From: Mycobacterium parmense
GTDB lineage: Bacteria; Actinomycetota; Actinomycetes; Mycobacteriales; Mycobacteriaceae
Length of the DNA stretch: 64,000 nt
Reading direction: 5' to 3'
Assembly (NCBI RefSeq): GCF_010730575.1
Contig: NZ_AP022614.1
Coordinates: 2,108,001-2,172,000 of the forward strand
The notes under the pieces are model-generated. The model had not been told where the DNA came from. It did not search any database and was given only the letters and a program-made list of their open reading frames with translations. The translations under genes and the position numbers were made by a program. Shown piece after piece: positions 33,384 to 41,867 of this stretch. Each line of letters begins with the position of its first letter. The first letter of the stretch is position 1.

Positions 33384-35127
33384 GGACGGTCACCGGGAAG
33401 TCGTCGCCCGGCTCGGGCCACGGTTGCCGGCTCAGCATGCTGTCCACCTCGACGTACCCCTCCTCGATCAGCCCGGTCTTCGCGTCGACGATGCGGTACT
33501 GCTGCCGTTGCGCCTGGATCGGCTGGCTCTCCAGGATGATCACCCGCACGTCGCCCTCGTCGAACCGGCAGCGCCGCTGCAGCGCGGCGAGCAACTGCTC
33601 GTTGTGCAGGTGACCCTCCCCGAAATTCCACCCGATCAGCGGCCCGGCGACGATCTCACCGTCGCGCAGGACGTAGCCGGCCTCGTCGGCGCCGACGGCA
33701 CGCGCCACCAGACCGTTGAGCGCCCGTCCGTGAGTGTGCATGGACCGCCACGCCATCAACTTGTCGATCATGAGTTCGGCGGTGTCCGGATCATAAAGCC
33801 GGGCAAGTTGTTTGGGGACCAGCGCCGCGGCTTTGGTGACGTTTGCCTCGATCCGGTCCTCGACGCCCGCCCGCAGGCACCAGGTGCTGGTGGCCCAGTT
33901 TCCGGCGTAGTAGCGCATCGCCGGAAGAAACGAAACCTGCTCGGGGAACAGATTGCCCACGATCGGCACCACCGCCAGCGCGCCGACCAGGATGGCCAGC
34001 AGCAGCGGGGAGCTCAGCCCCGTGGCCCTGACGCCGGCGTAGTGCCCGAACAGGTAGAACAGCGAGAAGATGAAGAACACGTTCCACTCCAGCGGGACTC
34101 CCATCGGGATGGTGGACGTGATGTTGAGGTGGAACAGCACCATGAACGCGATGAGGAACCAGGCCCACCGGTGCCCGTCGGCGAACAGCACCAGGACCAG
34201 GGGCACCAGGAACTCGGCCGTGGTGCCGCCGACGTGCGCCATCATCGTGGGCACCCACGACGGGCGCAGGTCGTCGACGGGGTCGCGGTAGAGCCTGCGC
34301 TTGAACCAGTTGAAGGCGCGGGACCGCAACAGCGGGTTGTTGCTCATCATGACCGCCACCACGTAGGGGAAGTGGTGGTTGAGTTTGGACGTCGCCGCTC
34401 CCCACCACAGCGCCAGCATGATGATCTTGTACGCGGCGATCTGGTCGGTGAAGCCGAAGAAGAAGACCAGCAGGGTCAGTCCGTAGTGTTCACCCCGCGC
34501 GGCGAGGAACACCGTCTTGTCGCGCAGGCCCAGCAGCGCCAGCGCCACGATGGCCGGCACCACGACGGCGGGATCGATCAGGCCGACGTTGGCGGAGGGG
34601 ACGCCGGCCGCGCTCACCGGCCCGCCCCGCCCGGGTGACAGCAGCGCCCATACGCCCGAGCCCAGCACGACCAGATACAGCGCCACGTCGACGACGGTGC
34701 GGCTGTCGCCGGCGGTGAAGGGGATCTTGCCCGGCCAGGGCGGCAGGCGAATCGTGTTGGGCCGCAACCAGTACAGGAAGCCGCCGAACGGCGGCCAGAA
34801 CCGCGCGGTCAGCGGCCCCGATCCACAGCCCAGGCCCAGGATCTCGAAGAGCAGGGTGAAGACGACGACCTTCTGATAGACGATGGGCTGCGTCCACCAG
34901 TCCGCGATGCGCCAAAGACCGCCGAGGCCCGGCGTCAACGAGATCGTCGCGGCGGCGCCGGCGACGTACACCGCGATCTTGAACACGTAGAAGAGGTACA
35001 CCGCGAAGGGAGTGCCGAAGCCGTTCTCCACCCAGTGGCGGGACATGATCTGGCGCCGGGCCGACCGCGGCAGCGTGCGCCAAATGCGGGGGTCGACGTC
35101 GGGAAGCTCCGGTGTCATGAACCCCAT
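33376..35127 (-). CDS. DUF3556 transmembrane protein (Rv1431 ortholog)
   Basis: A 583-residue multi-pass membrane protein with about ten hydrophobic segments between residues 40 and 420 (for example VYLFYVFKIAVYVAGAAATI, FFFGFTDQIAAYKIIMLALW). The C-terminal cytoplasmic part of about 150 residues includes MIDKLMAWRSMHTHGRALNG. The N-terminus PELPDVDPRIWRTLPRSAR and HWVENGFGTPFAVYLFYV are the family signature as I remember it. The function is unknown. It overlaps the FAD oxidoreductase gene and may supply or move its lipid substrate. Confidence 0.82.
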   Translation of the reverse strand: MGFMTPELPDVDPRIWRTLPRSARRQIMSRHWVENGFGTPFAVYLFYVFKIAVYVAGAAATISLTPGLGGLWRIADWWTQPIVYQKVVVFTLLFEILGLGCGSGPLTARFWPPFGGFLYWLRPNTIRLPPWPGKIPFTAGDSRTVVDVALYLVVLGSGVWALLSPGRGGPVSAAGVPSANVGLIDPAVVVPAIVALALLGLRDKTVFLAARGEHYGLTLLVFFFGFTDQIAAYKIIMLALWWGAATSKLNHHFPYVVAVMMSNNPLLRSRAFNWFKRRLYRDPVDDLRPSWVPTMMAHVGGTTAEFLVPLVLVLFADGHRWAWFLIAFMVLFHLNITSTIPMGVPLEWNVFFIFSLFYLFGHYAGVRATGLSSPLLLAILVGALAVVPIVGNLFPEQVSFLPAMRYYAGNWATSTWCLRAGVEDRIEANVTKAAALVPKQLARLYDPDTAELMIDKLMAWRSMHTHGRALNGLVARAVGADEAGYVLRDGEIVAGPLIGWNFGEGHLHNEQLLAALQRRCRFDEGDVRVIILESQPIQAQRQQYRIVDAKTGLIEEGYVEVDSMLSRQPWPEPGDDFPVTVRA

Positions 35128-35171
35128 GGCGGCGAAATATGGTGCGATTCAGGCCGAATCGACGGCGACGG

Positions 35172-35582
35172 CTACCGGGCGGCGAACCGGTGCCGCGCGG
35201 CCAACGGGGGTTCGCCGACGTTTCGCCGCGGAAACCTCCGGCGCAGCTCGTCGATCATCTTGTCCAGGGTCCGCCGGTCTTGTTCTTCGGCGCGCGTCAT
35301 GCGCCGGAAGTTGCAGGCGGCCTCGGTCTCTCCCTGGGCTTCCGACGCGGCGAGCGCCTTGCGGTACTCGTCGATGCGGTGGTCGATGAGCCGACGGCGC
35401 TGGGCGAGCAGATGCAGAAAGTAGTCGGCCTGTCGGCTGTCGGCCGACACGGGCGGTTCGGCCTCGCCGATGGCCGGGCCCGCGGCCAGTGCCCTGGAGT
35501 GCCGGCCGTCGCGGCGGCCGCTCGACCCGCGTGCCGCCACCGAGCGTCCTTGCCGCTCGTCAGGCACACCGGCGAACTCCAT
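35172..35582 (-). CDS. Hypothetical protein, charged helical
   Basis: A 136-residue protein. The ATG at 35582 is preferred because AAAGAGG lies 5-12 bases upstream; the frame is open further but without a ribosome site. The C-terminal 80 residues are highly charged and probably helical (LHLLAQRRRLIDHRIDEYRK, RAEEQDRRTLDKMIDELRRR), and a coiled coil is likely. One cysteine (EAACNF) is present. It lies 44 bases upstream of the DUF3556 gene on the same strand. I do not recognise the family. Confidence 0.65.
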   Translation of the reverse strand: MEFAGVPDERQGRSVAARGSSGRRDGRHSRALAAGPAIGEAEPPVSADSRQADYFLHLLAQRRRLIDHRIDEYRKALAASEAQGETEAACNFRRMTRAEEQDRRTLDKMIDELRRRFPRRNVGEPPLAARHRFAAR

Positions 35583-35679
35583 CTGGCCTCTTTCAGCTCG
35601 TCGGGCGTTTGGGCGTGCGTAACAATAACGCGCCGGATCGGCCAGCACCATATGGACGAAGAAGAAAGGAACAAACGCC

Positions 35680-36579
35680 GTGAGCTCCGGCCCGTGGCCG
35701 GTCGCTACCATCGAGGGACTCGACGCGGCCCACCAACGCCAAGCGGCCTCGCCGGAGCCACGAGGGAGGAACGTGACCGACAGCGACAGCGCGGACGGCG
35801 GGGACATCGGCAAGTTCGACCCCATCCTGACCCAGCGCCTGATGGGCGCGATGCGCCCGGTCCTGAAGACCTATTTTCGGTCGGAGGTCCACGGCCTGGA
35901 GTCCTTCCCAGCAGGCGGGGTCCTGGTGGTCGGCAACCACTCCGGTGGCATGTTCCCCATGGACGTGCCGATCTTCAGCGTCGACTTCTACGACAAGTTC
36001 GGCTACGACCGGCCGGTCTACACGCTGAGCCACGACATCCTGATGACCGGTCCCACCGCCTCGTTCTTCCAGCGCACCGGCTACATCCGCGCCAACCGCG
36101 AGAACGCGGCGAACGCGCTGCGGTCCGGCGGCGTCGTCATCGTCTTCCCCGGCGGCGACTACGACGCCTACCGGCCCACGCTGTCGGAGAACGTCATCGA
36201 CTTCAACGGGCGCAAGGGCTACGTGAGGACCGCGATCGACGCCGGCGTGCCCATCGTGCCCGCGGTGTCCATCGGCGGGCAGCAGACGCAGCTCTACCTG
36301 ACCCGGGGCACCTGGCTCGCTGAGCGGCTGGGGATCAAGCGCCTGCTGCGCAGCGCCATCCTGCCGCTGTCGTTCGGCTTCCCCTTCGGCTTGAGCGCCG
36401 TCATCCCGCCGAACGTGCCGCTGCCCACCAAGATCACCACGCAGGTGCTGGAGCCGATCGACATCTCGAGCTTCGGTGACGACCCGGACGTCGACGAGAT
36501 CGACGAGCACGTGCGGTCGGTGATGCAGCAGGCGCTCAAGGATCTCGCCGCCAGGCGCCGATTCCCCATCGTGGGCTGA
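35680..36579 (+). CDS. Lysophospholipid-type acyltransferase (Rv1428c ortholog)
   Basis: Up to 299 residues of the PlsC/LPLAT superfamily. The acyltransferase motif is VGNHSGGMFPMDVPIF, followed by TGYIRANRENAANALRSGG and the motif VIVFPGGDYDAYRP. It probably transfers acyl groups to a glycerolipid, next to fadD12 and two other lipid genes. The GTG at 35680 has AAGGA 9 bases upstream. A GTG at 35773 (268 residues) is a credible alternative, with GGGAGGA close by. The fadD12 gene starts 4 bases after its stop. Confidence 0.87.
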   Translation: MSSGPWPVATIEGLDAAHQRQAASPEPRGRNVTDSDSADGGDIGKFDPILTQRLMGAMRPVLKTYFRSEVHGLESFPAGGVLVVGNHSGGMFPMDVPIFSVDFYDKFGYDRPVYTLSHDILMTGPTASFFQRTGYIRANRENAANALRSGGVVIVFPGGDYDAYRPTLSENVIDFNGRKGYVRTAIDAGVPIVPAVSIGGQQTQLYLTRGTWLAERLGIKRLLRSAILPLSFGFPFGLSAVIPPNVPLPTKITTQVLEPIDISSFGDDPDVDEIDEHVRSVMQQALKDLAARRRFPIVG

Positions 36580-36582
36580 GCC

Positions 36583-38205
36583 GTGGCCTCTCGTGTCAAC
36601 CAGATCGCCGGCCTCCTCGCCACCCTGACGCGCGCCGGGATGATCGCGCCGATGCGGCCCGACCGTTACCTGAAGATGGCCGCCGCCATGCGCCGCGAGG
36701 GCATGGGCATCACCGTGGGCTTCGCCGGCGCGGCGCAGCGCTGCCCGGACCGCCCCGCGCTGGTCGACGAGCTGGGCACGCTGACGTGGCGGCAGCTCGA
36801 CGCGCGGATCAACGCGCTGGCCGCGGCGCTGCAGGCGCTACCCGGCGGCCAGCCGGCGGTGATCGGGATCATGTGCCGCAACCACCGCGGCTTCGTCGAG
36901 GCGCTCGTGGCCGCCAACCGGATCGGCTCCGACATTCTGCTGCTGAACACGTCGTTCGCCGGCCCGGCGATGGCCGACGTGGTCAACCGCGAGGGCGCCG
37001 ACGCCGTGATCTACGACGAGGAGTTCACCGCGACGGTCGACCGCGCGCTGGCCGACAAACCCGGCGCCGTACGCATCGTGGCGTGGACGGAGGGCACTCA
37101 TGAGCGGACGGTCGAGAAACTGATCGCCGACCACCTCGCACAGCGGCCCGCGCGCACCGGCCGCAAGGGCAAGATGATCCTGCTCACGTCAGGCACAACC
37201 GGAACACCCAAGGGCGCCAAGCAATCCGGTGGGGGCGCCGGGATCGGCACCCTCAAGGCGATCCTGGACCGCACGCCGTGGCGGGCCGAGGAGACCGTCG
37301 TGATCGTCGCCCCGATGTTCCACGCCTGGGGATTCTCGCAGCTGGTGTTCGCCGCGTCGATGGCCTGCACCGTGGTCACGCGCCGCAAGTTCGACCCGGA
37401 GGCCACGCTCGACCTCGTCGACCGCCACAAGGCGACGGGCCTCGCGGTGGTGCCGGTGATGTTCGACCGCATCATGGAGCTACCCGAGGAGGTGCGAAAC
37501 CGCTACAGCGGCAAGTCACTTCGGTTCGCAGCCGCGTCCGGGTCCCGGATGCGCCCCGACGTCGTCACCGCGTTCATGGACCAGTTCGGCGACGTGATCT
37601 ACAACAACTACAACGCCACCGAGGCGGGCATGATCGCCACCGCCACCCCGGCCGACCTGCGCGCCGCGCCCGACACCGCGGGCCGGCCGGCCGGCGGGAC
37701 CGAAATCCGGATCCTGGACGGCGAATTCAACGAACTACCCACCGGCGAGGTCGGCACCATCTACGTCCGCAACGACACCCAGTTCGACGGTTACACCTCC
37801 GGCACGACCAAAGACTTCCACGCCGGGTTCATGTCTTCGGGTGACGTGGGCTACCTCGACGAGGCCGGGCGGCTGTTCGTCGTCGGCCGCGACGACGAGA
37901 TGATCGTCTCCGGCGGCGAGAACGTCTATCCGATCGAGGTGGAGAAGACGCTGGCGGCACACCCCGACGTGGCGGAGGCCGCGGTGATCGGCGTCGACGA
38001 CGAGCAGTACGGCCAGCGGTTGGCGGCGTTCGTGGTGCTAAGCCCGGGAGCCCGGACCGGCGTGGACGAGCTCAAGCAGCACGTCCGCGACAACCTGGCC
38101 AACTACAAGGTGCCCCGCGAGATAGCGATCGTCGACGAACTCCCCCGCGGCAGCACGGGCAAGATCCTGCGCGCCGAATTGCAGGCCAAGGTCAGCGGCT
38201 CGTGA
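36583..38205 (+). CDS. fadD12: Fatty-acyl-CoA/AMP ligase FadD12
   Basis: A 540-residue adenylate-forming enzyme activating a fatty acid with ATP. P-loop: LTSGTTGTPKGAKQS. Other core motifs: YNNYNATEAGMIATATPADL, SSGDVGYLDEAGRLFVVGRD with the hinge aspartate, and the C-terminal catalytic Lys in LPRGSTGKILRAELQAK. Its length fits acyl-CoA synthetases (FACL) rather than the longer-insert FAAL type. GTG start. Operon with the acyltransferase upstream and the hydrolase downstream (GTGA overlap). Name from synteny with Rv1427c. Confidence 0.92.
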   Translation: MASRVNQIAGLLATLTRAGMIAPMRPDRYLKMAAAMRREGMGITVGFAGAAQRCPDRPALVDELGTLTWRQLDARINALAAALQALPGGQPAVIGIMCRNHRGFVEALVAANRIGSDILLLNTSFAGPAMADVVNREGADAVIYDEEFTATVDRALADKPGAVRIVAWTEGTHERTVEKLIADHLAQRPARTGRKGKMILLTSGTTGTPKGAKQSGGGAGIGTLKAILDRTPWRAEETVVIVAPMFHAWGFSQLVFAASMACTVVTRRKFDPEATLDLVDRHKATGLAVVPVMFDRIMELPEEVRNRYSGKSLRFAAASGSRMRPDVVTAFMDQFGDVIYNNYNATEAGMIATATPADLRAAPDTAGRPAGGTEIRILDGEFNELPTGEVGTIYVRNDTQFDGYTSGTTKDFHAGFMSSGDVGYLDEAGRLFVVGRDDEMIVSGGENVYPIEVEKTLAAHPDVAEAAVIGVDDEQYGQRLAAFVVLSPGARTGVDELKQHVRDNLANYKVPREIAIVDELPRGSTGKILRAELQAKVSGS

Positions 38206-39476
38206 ACCGGACGCTGATCGCGCGGCTGCGGCGCCCCCGGCCGGTGCTGCGCGCCGCGGTGGAATTCGTCAACGCCGCCAACGGTTTACGCCCGCTGGCC
38301 CGCAAGGGTTACAGCACCGTCCTGGTGTTCTGGTTCGGCTGGCCCACCTCGGAGGTGCCCGGCCTGTACTTCTCGGCCTCGCTGGCCGACGCGCTGCGCC
38401 GCGGCCGGCGCGGCGACTTCGCCGGCCGGCGCGGCAGGGTGGCGATGGCGCTGACGGCCGCGTCCTGGGCGATCCTGGGCGTGATCCGCTACCGGGGCGT
38501 GACCACGCCGGGCCCGGTGCTCGAAGCCGGTCTGCGCGAGCAGCTGGGCCACGACTACGCCAACGAGATCCTCGACCTCCCGGCGGCCTTCACCCGCCGC
38601 GGGCGCCGGCTCCTGCCGCTGGCCAACACCGTCGCGCGCCGTCGCTACGTCGACAAGACCAACGTGGTTTCCTACGGCCCGCACGGCCGCGCGAACCTCG
38701 CCGATGTCTGGCGGCGCCGCGACCTGCCGCGCGACGGCAAGGCACCGGTGCTGCTGCAGGTGCCGGGCGGGGCCTGGATCATCGGAATGCGCCGCCCGCA
38801 GGCCTATCCGCTGATGAGCCACCTGGCGGCCCGCGGCTGGGTCTGCGTGTCGATCGCCTACCGGGTGTCCCCGCGGCACACCTGGCCCGATCACATCGTC
38901 GACGTCAAGCGGGCGCTGGCATGGGTGAAGGAGAACATCGCGGACTACGGCGGCGACCCCGACTTCGTCGCCATCACCGGCGGCTCGGCGGGCGGGCACC
39001 TGTGCGCGCTCGCGGCGCTGACCCCCAACGACCCCCAGTTCCAGCCCGGCTTCGAGGACGCCGACACCTCGGTCGTCGCGGCGGTTCCGGTGTACGGGCG
39101 CTACGACTGGTTCTCCACCGAGGGCGAGGGGCGACGCGAATTCATCGGGCTGCTCGAAAAGTTCGTGGTCAAGCGCAAATTCGCATCGCACCGGCGCGTC
39201 TACGTCGACGCCTCGCCGATCCGGCAGTTGCGTGCCGACGCGCCGCCGTTCTTCATCCTGCACGGCTCCGACGACTCGCTGATCCCGGTCGGCGAGGCAC
39301 AGGACTTCGTCGAGGAGATGCGCGCCGTGTCGAAGTCACCGGTCGCCTACGCCGAATTGCCGAACGCGCAGCACGCTTTCGACATCTTCTCCTCGCCGCG
39401 GGCGCATCGCTCCGCCGAGGCCGTAGCGCGCTTCCTCTCCTGGGTCTACGCGACCACCTACGCGGCGCGCGACTAA
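38202..39476 (+). CDS. lipO: Alpha/beta hydrolase, esterase/lipase LipO-like (Rv1426c ortholog)
   Basis: A 424-residue hydrolase of the hormone-sensitive-lipase type. The nucleophile motif is AITGGSAGGHLCALA, the acid lies in LHGSDDSLIPVGEA and the His in PNAQHAFDIFSS. The oxyanion segment reads QVPGGAWIIG, where most relatives have HGG or HGGG, so the first His is replaced by Pro. An N-terminal region of about 140 residues with hydrophobic stretches (TVLVFWFGW) precedes the catalytic domain. Last gene of the acyltransferase-fadD12-lipO unit. Confidence 0.87.
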   Translation: MNRTLIARLRRPRPVLRAAVEFVNAANGLRPLARKGYSTVLVFWFGWPTSEVPGLYFSASLADALRRGRRGDFAGRRGRVAMALTAASWAILGVIRYRGVTTPGPVLEAGLREQLGHDYANEILDLPAAFTRRGRRLLPLANTVARRRYVDKTNVVSYGPHGRANLADVWRRRDLPRDGKAPVLLQVPGGAWIIGMRRPQAYPLMSHLAARGWVCVSIAYRVSPRHTWPDHIVDVKRALAWVKENIADYGGDPDFVAITGGSAGGHLCALAALTPNDPQFQPGFEDADTSVVAAVPVYGRYDWFSTEGEGRREFIGLLEKFVVKRKFASHRRVYVDASPIRQLRADAPPFFILHGSDDSLIPVGEAQDFVEEMRAVSKSPVAYAELPNAQHAFDIFSSPRAHRSAEAVARFLSWVYATTYAARD

Positions 39477-39509
39477 CTAGCCGCCTCGCCCCTTGCGCCA
39501 GCCCAAACG

Positions 39510-39550
39510 TTGACATCTATATTTTATAGCTATATATGTTAGATAGGAGG
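39510..39550 (+). promoter_or_regulatory. AT-rich promoter and 30-bp palindromic operator of the lyase-hydratase cassette
   Basis: A perfect -35 box TTGACA (39510-39515) is separated by 17 bases from TATATG (39533-39538). The stretch 39515-39544 is an imperfect palindrome centred on TATAGCTATA (39525-39534), with outer arms ATCTA/TAGAT. Eleven of fifteen positions pair. Its overlap with the promoter is what a dimeric repressor site would look like. AGGAGG (39545-39550) is the ribosome site for the ATG at 39559. This is the most AT-rich stretch I noticed in the window. Confidence 0.7.
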
Positions 39551-39558
39551 TGGTGGAG

Positions 39559-40464
39559 ATGACACCCACGGATGACAAGCCGTCCCGACTCAAAGAACTG
39601 TTCCTCGGACCTGATCTGGTCGTGATGCCCGGCGTGTACGACCCGATCAGCGCCAAGCTGGCCCAGCAAGCCGGGTTTGCCGCGCTGCAGTGCAGCGGCC
39701 TCGGGATCGCCGCGGTGCATTACGGTGTCCCGGACTACTCCATCGTCTCCCTGGCCGAGATGGCCGGTGCCTGCGGCGTGATCGCCCGATCGGTCGACAT
39801 CCCCGTGGTGGGGGACGCCGATACCGGATTCGGCAACGCGGTCAACACGTTCTTCACGGTGCAGACCTTCGAACGCCACGGCCTCGCGGGGATCAACTTG
39901 GAAGACCAGGTCATGCCCAAACGGTGTGGCCACCTCGACGGCAAACACGTCATCGACCTGGACGAGGCCGTGGCCAAGATCCGGGCCGCGGCCGATGCCC
40001 GGCACCACCCGGACTTCGTCATCACCGCCCGTACCGACGCACTGGCCGTGGAGGGCATCGACGGCGTTATCAAGCGCGGCAACGCCTATCTCGACGCCGG
40101 CGCGACGCTGGTGTTCGTGGAGGGCTTGCACGCGCGAGAGGAGATCGTCGCCGCCGTTGCGGGTATCGACGGGCCGGTGGGGATCAACATCATCGAAGGC
40201 GGCAAGTCGCCGACGCATCTGACGTTCACCGAGCTCCAGACGCTCGGCGTGGCCCGGGTCAGCCTGCCCGGCGCCCTGCTTGCCGCCGCGATCACGGGGA
40301 TCACCGACGCACTCGAGCAGATTCGCCACGACGACGGGACCTGGAACCTGGGCACGCGCACGGCCGGCTTCGCCGACATCCACGACCTCGCCGGCACGCC
40401 GCTGGTCGCCGAACTCGAGCAGCGCTACCTTGCCGGTCTCGCTTCCAGCGGGGGGAGGCGGTGA
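39559..40464 (+). CDS. Isocitrate-lyase/PEP-mutase superfamily lyase, 2,3-dimethylmalate-lyase-like
   Basis: A 301-residue TIM-barrel enzyme. Mg-binding residues lie in VGDADTGFGNAVN (Asp86, Asp88) and NLEDQ (Glu115, Asp116). The active-site loop PKRCGHLDGK has Cys123, the catalytic residue of true C-C lyases (isocitrate, methylisocitrate and dimethylmalate lyases). PEP mutase has Asn-Ser in this loop instead. So it should cleave a 2-hydroxy-dicarboxylate into pyruvate or glyoxylate plus a second acid. The next two genes encode an aconitase-type hydratase, as in the Dml/DmdAB set of nicotinate fermenters. The exact substrate is inference; methylisocitrate is an alternative. ATG at 39559 with AGGAGG 8 bases upstream. 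Confidence 0.82.
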   Translation: MTPTDDKPSRLKELFLGPDLVVMPGVYDPISAKLAQQAGFAALQCSGLGIAAVHYGVPDYSIVSLAEMAGACGVIARSVDIPVVGDADTGFGNAVNTFFTVQTFERHGLAGINLEDQVMPKRCGHLDGKHVIDLDEAVAKIRAAADARHHPDFVITARTDALAVEGIDGVIKRGNAYLDAGATLVFVEGLHAREEIVAAVAGIDGPVGINIIEGGKSPTHLTFTELQTLGVARVSLPGALLAAAITGITDALEQIRHDDGTWNLGTRTAGFADIHDLAGTPLVAELEQRYLAGLASSGGRR

Positions 40465-41867
40465 TGGCAGCGCAACCGAGCACGGTCTTCGACAAGATCT
40501 GGGATGCCCACGTGGTATCCCAGCTCGATGCCGACACCGCGCTGCTCTACGTCGACCGGATCTTCCTGCACGAGAAGAGCGGTGCGTTCGCCCTGACCAG
40601 CCTGCGCGACGATCACCGGCGGGTCTTCGACCCGCACACCGTATTCGGCACCCTCGACCATTCGGTGGACACGCGGCCCGGACGCACCGACACCAGCCCG
40701 CTGCCCGACAGCCAGAAATTCATCGAGGGATTCCGGGCCACCGCCGCGGCGGCAGGCATACCGATCTTCGATCTCGGCGACGACCGCCAAGGAATTTGTC
40801 ACGTCACCTTCCCCGAGCAGGGACTGGTCCTGCCCGGCATGACGATGGTGTGCGCAGACAGCCACACCGGCACCAACGGAGCGCTCGGCGCGCTGGCCTG
40901 GGGCGTGGGCGTGAGCACCTGCGAGACCGCCCTGGCCTCCCAGACGCTGGCCGTCAAACGGCCCAAGACCCTGCAGGCCCGCTGCACCGGATCACTCGGC
41001 GACGGCGTCTACGCCAAAGACCTGATCCTGGCGCTCATCGCGACCATCGGCGCCGCCGGCGCCACCGGCCACGCCATCGAGTACGCCGGGCCGACCATCG
41101 AATCGATGCCCATCGAAGGCCGAATGACGTTGTGCAACATGGCCGTCGAAGCCGGCGGGTTCACCGGCATCGTCTCCCCCGACGCCATCACCCTGGACTA
41201 CCTCAGGAGCCGAGCGCAAGCACTCACCGGTAGCGACTGGCAGCGCGCCGCCCGGCAATGGTTGGCGCTGGGCACCGACGACGGGGCACGTTTCGACCGC
41301 ACCGTCGACATCGACGTCACCGCCTTGACACCCCAGATCACCTGGGGCACCAGCCCCCAGCACTGCGCCGGCATCGACGCATCGGTGCCGCATCCCGACA
41401 CGCTGCCCGATCCCGCCGGAGCCGCAAAAGCACTCGACTACATCGGGCTGACGCCGGGCACGCCGATGACCACCATTCCCATCGACGCCGCCTTCATCGG
41501 ATCCTGCACCAACGCAAGACTTTCCGATCTGCGAGCCGCGGCAGCACTGCTGGCCGGACGCCACGTCGCCGACGGAGTCACCGCCATCTGCATCCCCGGG
41601 TCGACCGCGGTCAAGCGCGCCGCCGAGGCCGAGGGCATCGACCGCATCTTCATCGACGCCGGCTTTCAATGGCGCGAATCGGGCTGCGGTTTCTGCTTCT
41701 TCGGCGGCGGCGAGGGCTTCCCGAGCGGCGCGCGCGTGGTCAGTTCCACCAACAGAAACTTCGAAGGCCGGCAGGGCCCCGGCGTGCGCACCCACCTGGC
41801 CAGCCCCGCCACCGTCGCCGCGTCCGCGCTCACCGGGCACATCACCGATCCCAGGACCCTGCCATGA
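40464..41867 (+). CDS. Aconitase-family hydratase large subunit (LeuC/DmdA-like)
   Basis: A 467-residue [4Fe-4S] hydro-lyase subunit. Cluster cysteines Cys348 (IGSCTNARLSDLR), Cys408 and Cys411 (ESGCGFCFFGG) have the LeuC spacing. The substrate segment CADSHTGTNGALGALAWG is also conserved in pattern. However, the loop after the CxxC differs from standard LeuC (CSMCL type): it reads CGFCFFGGGEGFPSG, and the rest of the sequence is divergent. It is therefore probably not the leucine-pathway enzyme, which mycobacteria encode elsewhere. Translation is coupled to the lyase (ATGA overlap) and to the small subunit. Likely reaction: hydration or isomerisation of an unsaturated or 2-hydroxy diacid that feeds the lyase. 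Confidence 0.85.
   Translation: MAAQPSTVFDKIWDAHVVSQLDADTALLYVDRIFLHEKSGAFALTSLRDDHRRVFDPHTVFGTLDHSVDTRPGRTDTSPLPDSQKFIEGFRATAAAAGIPIFDLGDDRQGICHVTFPEQGLVLPGMTMVCADSHTGTNGALGALAWGVGVSTCETALASQTLAVKRPKTLQARCTGSLGDGVYAKDLILALIATIGAAGATGHAIEYAGPTIESMPIEGRMTLCNMAVEAGGFTGIVSPDAITLDYLRSRAQALTGSDWQRAARQWLALGTDDGARFDRTVDIDVTALTPQITWGTSPQHCAGIDASVPHPDTLPDPAGAAKALDYIGLTPGTPMTTIPIDAAFIGSCTNARLSDLRAAAALLAGRHVADGVTAICIPGSTAVKRAAEAEGIDRIFIDAGFQWRESGCGFCFFGGGEGFPSGARVVSSTNRNFEGRQGPGVRTHLASPATVAASALTGHITDPRTLP

Noticed and set aside
39559..40464. PEP mutase / phosphonate biosynthesis call for the lyase gene
   Set aside because: The loop is KRCGH as in C-C lyases rather than the Asn-Ser form of mutases, and no phosphonopyruvate decarboxylase gene is near.
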